Assembly (NCBI RefSeq): GCF_012273895.1
Contig: NC_052129.1
Coordinates: 6,076,001-6,140,000, forward strand
Source: Zerene cesonia
Taxonomy: Eukaryota > Arthropoda > Insecta > Lepidoptera > Pieridae
Reading direction: 5' to 3'
Length of the DNA stretch: 64,000 nucleotides
Below are positions 57,650 to 64,000 of this stretch, in pieces (within the stretch, counting starts at the first letter, position 1; each line of letters opens with the position of its first letter). The translations under genes and the position numbers were made by a program. Below the pieces are notes generated by a model, which ran no database searches, was not told the DNA's origin, and worked only from the letters and a program-made list of their open reading frames with translations.

Positions 57650-57975
57650 AAGCACACTCGCACAACTAACGATTACGGATATAAAAACGCAAAGAACAAA
57701 GCGCAGCGAGCGCGCGGTGGGTATAGCGAGCAATCACGTCGCAATTCGCAACAATAGTGACAGATCGTGCATCCAGCGCATCCGCGGGTGTAGCGGGTGT
57801 AGTGGCAATCACTTAGCTGCGCCTGGGGACGCTCAATGGATGAATAGATTGGAGACGTATTAATTACTAGGTGCCCTGGTGCAGACTCTGTTGAACTTTT
57901 AACCCATTTCCTTGAATGGGTTGGTGTACCTGTGTGGAGTCGAAATTTCAGGGGATATTCAACAGTTCGCAACGC
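57650..57975. other. GC- and CpG-rich block of unknown nature
   Basis: 57690-57730 (GCGCAGCGAGCGCGCGGTGG) and 57775-57835 are CpG-rich. A 99-codon minus-strand frame covers it but has no domain, and cysteine clusters arise from TGC/TGT repeats. CCCATTTCCTTGAATGGG at 57902-57919 is a small palindrome. It could be a promoter or a repeat fragment. Confidence 0.3.
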
Positions 57976-58042
57976 TTTTTAAAGTTTATAACGATAAAAG
58001 TATGAATATAGATATGATGAACCATTCTATTTTATTTTAGTT

Positions 58043-58112
58043 TTTTATTCTCATAATTCAACTGTATTATATATTCATCTATATATTATATAGTTGAATT
58101 GTGAGAATAAAA
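58043..58112. repeat. 21-bp-arm inverted repeat
   Basis: 58043-58063 pairs with 58092-58112 with one mismatch. The AT-rich spacer is also partly self-complementary. Confidence 0.9.
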
Positions 58113-58114
58113 CT

Positions 58115-58915
58115 CTTTTTCATTGTTTTCTTTATAGATGAATATGAAGATAAAAATTAAACCTGTCATTATGATAGCTAAATTGAGTAATCGTCAGATA
58201 GCATACCCACGTTTTTTATGGGGAAATTTAACAATCTTAAACATATAATAGGTAGTTATGTTATACTAAACTTATTAAATACCGACACATTAATTTTTAA
58301 TAGAGCCGTCTTCCTATCGACTGACAGATATGTAAATATTTTTACAATTTTCATCATTTCTTGCAAACAATTTTTCAATAGACTACAAAATGCTGAACAC
58401 TAATCTACAAACATTTAAAACTAACACAAAATTCCCTAGGTATATACATAAAATATATAACATTGACCGAAATCCAAATGGTTTACCGAACGCAAACATG
58501 TGAAGAAAATTGGACAATCGACCGGAGAATACGAAAAAATATTCAAATACTCGTGCGTATCAATAGTCCAAACCTGAATTCAGTTTGAATGTAAATCAAT
58601 ACGTTCAGAGACTAACCAAATTACAACGATACCGCACGATAAGGTACAATTGATATTTGAATAATTTACTATTCAATAAGCCGAAATTTGGAAACTAAAG
58701 GTATCACTTTATACAACCTATAGCCAATTTGTTACCCTACCACACAGACGATCGTGGTCATATTGAAATTCCTCGAAACGCGTTCCGATTGTGACAATCC
58801 TTATGCGTTGCTAGCATTCCATTGCGTCTTTTGTTCGTTTACAACTTTAAGAATAGCGAACTTAGCGCGCAATGTACTTAGTAATGGAGATAGGGTTGTC
58901 GATTTCTGAGTTGTT
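58115..58915. other. AT-rich non-coding DNA
   Basis: Nothing recognisable apart from a slightly GC-richer 58740-58870. Confidence 0.45.
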
Positions 58916-58921
58916 ATTCAG

Positions 58922-59029
58922 ATGGTGGATGTCGGGGCTAAGCCGCCGCAAATGACCCAAAGGCCCAGCGGTGGTGTATTGATTGCAGATTATGCTGTTA
59001 ACTCGCCAGTATTAGCGCAGTATAAATTG
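58922..59029 (+). CDS. Candidate 36-codon exon, phase 0 at both ends
   Basis: The segment follows TTGTTATTCAG and is followed by GTAAGG, a good donor. It is exactly 36 codons, starts with ATG, and reads MVDVGAKPPQMTQRPSGGVL followed by 16 more residues ending AQYKL. The frame is closed upstream by a TGA 12 bases before the ATG. If unspliced it would run only 13 more codons past the donor to a TGA. Minus-strand frames over the same bases all contain stops. The base composition is GC-rich next to AT-rich flanks. Being an exact multiple of three with both splice signals is suggestive of a cassette or first coding exon. I recognise no domain. It is on the opposite strand to the 8.7-kb exon, so it would belong to another gene. 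A conserved non-coding element that is open by chance is the main alternative. Confidence 0.4.
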
Positions 59030-59099
59030 GTAAGGGTTTTCATCAACTACCCGCAGCGAAACACTCTTTGATACCGGTGTAGTCGTTTTGTGGGTTTAA

Positions 59100-59865
59100 T
59101 ACCTGTATACGAGCCTCGACTTTTTCAATGAATGAAATGCTTTCAATTTTATACAGTTTTCAATGAATAGCAACAAGTATATAGAATTAGACTTTTCTTT
59201 TTCACATTGTTCTATTATTTATTTTTCTTTATATGTTCATTTATATTTTTTACATAAGCAACTGTCTCCTTGTACAAAAACATTTAGTTTTACTATTTAT
59301 ATTGAAAGTTCGATTTATATTCGAAATTAAAGGGTAAACACATTATACAGATATGTTTATTAATAAGAGCTTTTTGAACCGGTCGTAAACAATTTATGTC
59401 TATATTTTGGCGAGTCAAAAACGCTTCAAATTAACCTAATTTTGTTCAATAAAAATATTATTCAACCACTACGCTATAAAACTTTTATAAAAAAAAAAAA
59501 TAGTAATTTTTTGTGTTTGTTTATGCGTCTCTATTTCAATCCTTTAACATTTTTAATGAATATCAAAATGCGTAATAATTTTCGCCGTTCTTCTTTACTT
59601 CAAATAAGTGTAGAATGAAACCACGTGACTACCAAACCAAAAAAAAAACAACGGAGGTTCCTATTTCATCGGATAAAATTGTTATCTTTGAAACAAAAGT
59701 AGGTATTGTATCATCTGATTACCATTAATTGTTTTAATAAAATTGAGCAGTAAAGAGTTAATAAATAGATAAGTAAATATAATATTATGCTAATAATATG
59801 CTATAATGTTAAGAGCAGAAAAATCAATTGCAATAGTTAAAGAAACGCCATTAGATATTGCAATC
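59100..59865. other. AT-rich non-coding DNA
   Basis: No gene. A scrap AACAACGGAGGTTCCTATTTC at 59648-59668 may be a Rep-G start. Confidence 0.45.
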
Positions 59866-59867
59866 GG

Positions 59868-60075
59868 TCAAGTGCGAGTCGGACTCGCGAAACTATAAAT
59901 AGCAAGTGCAAAAAAAGGTAATCCATCTAATTTATGGCCGTGCCAACAGTTGCTTAACGGTGATTTTTTATTTTTATTATTCTCATTTTTCACTGACCAT
60001 TTATCGTGGTTTATGAGATACAGCCGGGTGACAGACATACAGACATGTTTCACCGTTTAGGTACGGAACTCAAAA
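59868..60075 (+). repeat. Rep-Q copy, near complete
   Basis: GTCAAGTGCGAGTCGGACTC at the start, ACAGACATACAGACATG near the end and TTTAGGTACGGAACTCAAAA at the terminus. It joins the 5' and 3' parts seen separately at 43.1 and 31.4 kb. Confidence 0.7.
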
Positions 60076-60179
60076 ACATTGTTAAATATGAATGTAATAC
60101 CACAAATTATGTTCACAGGCAAATAATTCAAAATGTATAAACAGTGTTTAATATAATATAAACACGAGTAAAATTCAAG

Positions 60180-60265
60180 GGAACTCTAACAGCTCCGTCC
60201 CACATACCGCCCGCCGGCCGGGGCTTCCTTTGAGCTCCGCAACATTCTAGCCAACGCTAAGCACT
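60180..60265. other. Short GC-rich island
   Basis: CACATACCGCCCGCCGGCCG and GGGCTTCCTTTGAGCTCCGC stand out from AT-rich flanks. On the minus strand a GTATGT donor-like site (60207) follows about 49 open bases after a poor acceptor. I do not call an exon. Confidence 0.3.
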
Positions 60266-60479
60266 AAAAGGATAAATGTGCACAGAATGAATAAATATCC
60301 GAATGCACTAAATGTATATTAATAACATTTCTGGCAATCTGGCAGCTTAGACATGCGAAATACCCGGACGAAAGCTTAGATCTATTCATTAAACGATTTC
60401 GACTCTACATGTAATATTGCACGAAAAACATATGTCCGAAGCAGGTAACAAGAAAGTAGATAACTCTGTTCCTGTCCGA

Positions 60480-60660
60480 CTATCCGTGTGAGACACTCTT
60501 CGCGCCTACACCACCGAAAACCCCGAGAAAGGGCTCAGAATAGTCTTTATCCCGGAATTGAAAAAGAACGGGTTCTATGTGAGGAAAACTCCCGACTGCG
60601 TAATGTAATATACCTTTTTCTGTGACATCGCTGGCGAAGCTACGGGCAGCAAGCTTGTCA
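60480..60660 (+). mobile_element. Helitron-like relic
   Basis: ATCGCTGGCGAAGCTACGGG then CAGCAAGCTTG is a decayed GCGAAGC...CTAG terminus. AGTCTTTATCCCGGAATTGA upstream fits the Hel-J layout. Confidence 0.45.
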
Positions 60661-60839
60661 CACAATATAATTATCATTTGCGTTTGAATTATCCCTAAAG
60701 TGATTCGTTATTGAGATTAAGGGAAGGAGGAAGGATTAATTTTAATCATTCACAATTGTAATCATCTTAAATCACCCTCCATCGCAGACTGTACATGGTA
60801 ATTTACTTTTTTACATACCTTCATTACGCAGTGTAAATC

Positions 60840-61010
60840 AAATTTTGAATTTCGAATAGCAATAATGAGAGCTGATTGGCAGACGCGGTGGAGGGGGGAG
60901 AATAAGAGCGTATGTTATGCATGTTTTATTACCAGTATTGTGCAAACCGCGCTCCCGTGCAGTCGTCTAAGCGACGTTTTATTGGTTAGCGAGAACGGGC
61001 GATTTTAAAT
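60840..61010. other. Repeat-free GC-elevated block
   Basis: GAGCTGATTGGCAGACGCGG, GCAAACCGCGCTCCCGTGCA and CTAAGCGACGTTTTATTGG. No repeat matches, frames closed. Possibly a conserved element. Confidence 0.3.
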
Positions 61011-61014
61011 GAGA

Positions 61015-61880
61015 ATATACAATGAGGTATCGATTTATGGAGGCGGCATAAGGCGTTCTGAATAATTTGTATTAAGCTTCCAGTCTGGTGTTAGTAATGA
61101 TTTAATATTCGACAAACTATAGCAATATTGAATTAACTAAAGAACCCCCGGCGCTGTTTCCATTCGGTTTCGTGGAATTTTGATGAGTGGATTTGTTTGA
61201 TGTAATTTCATACTTGTCACAAACTTACAACTGATTTAAATATTTTAGTAATCAGAGACGTAAACATTTAAGTAATTAATTTGCGATATATAAATTGGCT
61301 GTAACTCTATCAGCATCAAATAACACATCGTGCAGAAAAGAGAGGTCATTTTCTTTTTATTTATTTTTAAGTACCTCTGGTACATGAGTAGGTTAAATTT
61401 TCTAATCATTATACATTATTAGACTTAGGTTATAGGTAGTAGTTGTAAGCTAAATAATTATATTTTATTACTGTACTACTTTCGTCCGTCAATCATTACA
61501 CTGTAGTGTAACCTAAAATAATACTCCATCAAAAAATTTCTCACCAAAACACGCGTACTAGGGAATAAATCCGCCTCAAGTGCCCCATTTAATAATAAAC
61601 TTAAGTCAGAAATATAAATGAGCACAAGATAAGGAAATTTTAAGCCCAGCCCATACGAATACGGATTTCCATTAAAACTTATCTAATATAACGTATAACT
61701 AGTTTGATCTATTGTTGAATAACTTCCATTCCCAGTGTTTTGTATTGCATACTGAATTAGAGGCGACATTGTGTACGAGTACTCGATATTATGGCGAACA
61801 CATTTGATAATAAACTCCGATCCGCTTATATTACTGAATTTCGTGTATTTAAAAGTGACGTTTCACTTTGTATTAGCTTA
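61015..61880. other. AT-rich non-coding DNA
   Basis: Nothing recognisable. Confidence 0.5.
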
Positions 61881-61883
61881 GTA

Positions 61884-62090
61884 ATATTATAAATGTGTAT
61901 ATAGCTATGTCTGTCGCTTCTAAACCACTGAACCTATTTGGAATGAAATTGGTTCAGAGACAGTTTGAGATCCGAGAAAGGACATGAGTTTTTATCCAGG
62001 AAAACCAACAAGAACGGGAACTATCCGGGAAAAGCTTCGGATGTACAATTTGCCTTCGACTACGTGGGCGAAAACGCGGGCAGGCATTAT
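61884..62090 (+). mobile_element. Hel-J element
   Basis: AGTAATATTATAAATGTGTA, TTCTAAACCACTGAACCTAT, GAGACAGTTTGAGATCCGAG, ACATGAGTTTTTATCCAGGA and CTACGTGGGCGAAAACGCGG. The last bases have lost the CTAG. An 81-codon frame here is incidental. Confidence 0.65.
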
Positions 62091-62094
62091 ATAG

Positions 62095-62740
62095 ATACGT
62101 TTCGTTCGAATCAATTAAAACAGTTGATAAATTCAGTATACCTTATAAATAACTTTACGAAAATCTCTCAAATTATATTGCTTTGCCCAAACAAACATTA
62201 CTCTATATAATATAAAACAACCTTCAGAATTAATTGTATAATGTATTGCTACACGTGTTCGTTAAATTAAGATCAAAAATGAGTTGTACATGAACAAATT
62301 ATTATTGCTCGTGAATTGCTCTATTAATTTTGATGTACCTACATAATACTACACACAAATAATTGCAATCATACATGCAACATAACCTAACTTCCATTAT
62401 CGCAGTCGGCACAACTCGGTTAACATTGTCCCATTCAACTCTTTCTAAAATCAGGAGTTCTAGTCTAGATGAAATCGCGACCACACAGTTTCATAAAAAC
62501 TCCGTCCATTATAAACTTATAAAAAATAAGGTCAGATTTATATTCATTGCGAACAAACAATCGAATGAATAATAAATTTCATGAATAATTTAGAACGATA
62601 GCGAATGACATTCGATTTGCAACAAATCTACGTTCGGAAAATTTAATAGTTTGTTGATAACGCTTGCGGATCTCCAATGGGATTTATTGCGAAATTGTAT
62701 GACTTATTGTGCTATCTTTGAGACAACTACTCCTTGCATC
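62095..62740. other. AT-rich non-coding DNA
   Basis: No supported feature. Overlapping short frames at 62300-62570 lack any coding sign. Confidence 0.45.
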
Positions 62741-62744
62741 TTCC

Positions 62745-62885
62745 CTCCTAACCGTTCCCAGCCTTTTCCTTTATTCCCTTTATCGATCCTTTCCTTATCC
62801 CTTAACCAGGAAAGATGGCAATTTATTTGCGCAGGAGTACAGCCTCTGCAAATGTTTTTCAGTACCGGTGGCTACCATGAGGCGA
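62745..62885 (-). repeat. Rep-M copy 7, minus
   Basis: CCTTTTCCTTTATTCCCTTT, ATCGATCCTTTCCTTATCCC and the hairpin TTTGCGCAGG...CCTCTGCAAA, then ACCGGTGGCTACCATGAGG in the usual order. The 5' end is degenerate. Confidence 0.6.
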
Positions 62886-63243
62886 GCTTTTGCCAAATAT
62901 AATATTAAAAAAATACATTGACGTTTTATCGCTCATTAAAATGTTATCAAAATAATGCAAATTCATTGAAATGAACTACCTCTATCGTGGCAGTAATGAT
63001 AATAGTCTAAACTATCACCCATTAGAAAACTCTGCCTGATACAAGCGCAGGTAGAGTTTCGGTTGAGACAGTTTTTGAACGCAATTATCATAATGCAATT
63101 GTTCATTGTACATTCATGCTTGAATAATATATTTACCAAGTGAAAAAACTTTTACATTATACGAAAAAAATTACCTTTTCTTATATCTATATCAGCTATC
63201 AAAGGAAAATCACGTGCGAATGAAATCCTACTATCCTACTATA

Positions 63244-63445
63244 TCCTACTAATATTATAAATGCGAAAGTTTGTAAGGATGTGTGTGTGTGTTTGTTGCT
63301 CTTTCACACAAAAACTATTGAACCGATTGCAATGAAATTTGGTACGTAGATAGCTGGGCAACTGGAATAACATATAAGCAACTTTTTATCCCGATATTCC
63401 CACGGGATACGAACTAACGCGGGTGAAACCGCGGGGCGGAGCTAG
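63244..63445 (+). mobile_element. Hel-A copy 7
   Basis: TCCTACTAATATTATAAATG to GGGGCGGAGCTAG before T. It is near consensus, preceded by short CTATCCTACTATATCCTACT duplications of its own start. Confidence 0.92.
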
Positions 63446-63809
63446 TGTTTTATAAAAAGTCTCCTAATACCAAACACAAAAATCACATACGAAGCCAATC
63501 AAAACACTCGCATTTATAAAATTCACAGAATGACGATTTTAGTTTTCAAAATTAACCGATTCATTGGTTATTAGAACAAACTTTAAAAACTTTGATAAAA
63601 TGATAGAAATGCTGAAAAACTATTACCGGTTGATTTAATTATCGACGGCACCGCCTCCGCCGGTAGTCCTTTGATGGTACTTTAATTTAACGAAAAATAT
63701 CTCTCAAATTGAGTTAGCCCCGTCCTGTACAGTTTGTATGCTGCTAATACAATTTTCCAGTGAAAATAACTCGAGCGGGTACTGGGTATTTAATTATATT
63801 CTTGTTAGA

Positions 63810-63885
63810 CTAGTTGCCCGCTTCGGTTGCGCACGTGTTATAAATAATGCGAGGTCTGTGACTTTAAAAATAGGAGGTAGATATC
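63810..63885 (-). mobile_element. Helitron-like 3' end, minus
   Basis: CTAGTTGCCCGCTTCGGTTG is the minus-strand reading of a GAAGCGGGCAACTAG terminus. Confidence 0.5.
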
Positions 63886-63889
63886 TATT

Positions 63890-64000
63890 CTGCTGTATTT
63901 TTTTGCTTTGTTACCTTAGAACTTTCGCCTGCGTGAACCGATTTTAATGTTTCTCTTTTTTATTTGTAAGCTGGTATCTTGTGGTCACATTTCAATTTGT
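63890..64000 (+). repeat. Rep-G copy 3, cut by window end
   Basis: TTACCTTAGAACTTTCGCCT, GCGTGAACCGATTTTAATGT and TTTTATTTGTAAGCTGGTAT match Rep-G at 10.4 kb. Confidence 0.6.

Noticed and set aside
57673..57972. 99-codon minus-strand frame with many cysteines
   Set aside because: CpG-rich composition lowers stop frequency. No domain, no splice sites and no ordered cysteine spacing.
60208..60256. Minus-strand mini-exon with GTATGT donor
   Set aside because: The acceptor is weak, the frame is undecided and 49 bases is too short to judge.
22986..63445. Repeated ~200-bp units as a possible CRISPR or other array
   Set aside because: They are dispersed many kilobases apart with Helitron-type ends, in a eukaryotic genome.
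1..64000. Autonomous transposon genes (Rep/helicase, reverse transcriptase, transposase) or endogenous virus genes
   Set aside because: I found no frame with recognisable motifs of these. All mobile sequences here appear non-autonomous or are fragments.

Overview
The window is AT-rich, intron-like or intergenic DNA from an insect, almost certainly a moth or butterfly (Lepidoptera). I infer this from many short dispersed repeats typical of lepidopteran genomes. They include small non-autonomous Helitron-like elements ending in a GC hairpin plus CTAG, a tRNA-derived SINE beginning GCCTCCTTGGTACAGTGG, a repeat carrying CGCCTGATGGTAAGCGATC, retroposon tails containing CCCAGCAGTGGGA, and (CAAACT)n-linked fragments. 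I cannot name the species. Nothing bacterial or viral is visible, there is no CRISPR array, and I found no complete protein-coding gene or autonomous transposase. I did not find an undescribed biological system.

Gene content is sparse. The best coding evidence is a 136-nt minus-strand exon at 8656-8791, bounded by a good acceptor and a GTGAGC donor and encoding 44 residues with an NPTY motif. A second candidate is a 108-nt plus-strand exon at 58922-59029, open in frame, with a GTAAGG donor. A CpG-rich block at 27976-28530 beside a 1-kb assembly gap could hold a minus-strand first exon or promoter. One economical but unproven model is a large minus-strand gene starting near 28 kb with an exon at 8.7 kb. 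The rest would then be introns and flanks.

Layout: 0-10 kb has scattered Helitrons, the 8.7-kb exon and a short gap next to a repeat copy. 10-27 kb has a CRE/DRE motif cluster, tandem Helitrons at 12 kb, a SINE with a perfect 14-bp target duplication at 18.4 kb, and repeats around 23-25 kb. 27-28 kb is a 1000-N gap and the CpG-rich block. 28-50 kb is dense in Helitron relics, with a 55-bp-arm perfect palindrome at 36.2 kb and repeat-poor blocks that may be conserved non-coding elements (39.1-39.6, 41.4-41.7, 47.9-48.1, 48.9-49.1 kb), ending at a (TG)n run and a second 1000-N gap. 50-64 kb has more relics, a minus-strand SINE at 54.4 kb, the plus-strand candidate exon and a last intact Helitron-like copy at 63.2 kb.

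Repeat family names used here (Hel-A to Hel-K, Rep-G, Rep-L, Rep-M, Rep-Q, Rep-R) are my own labels. They come from comparing copies within this window and by memory of lepidopteran sequence. No database search was possible.
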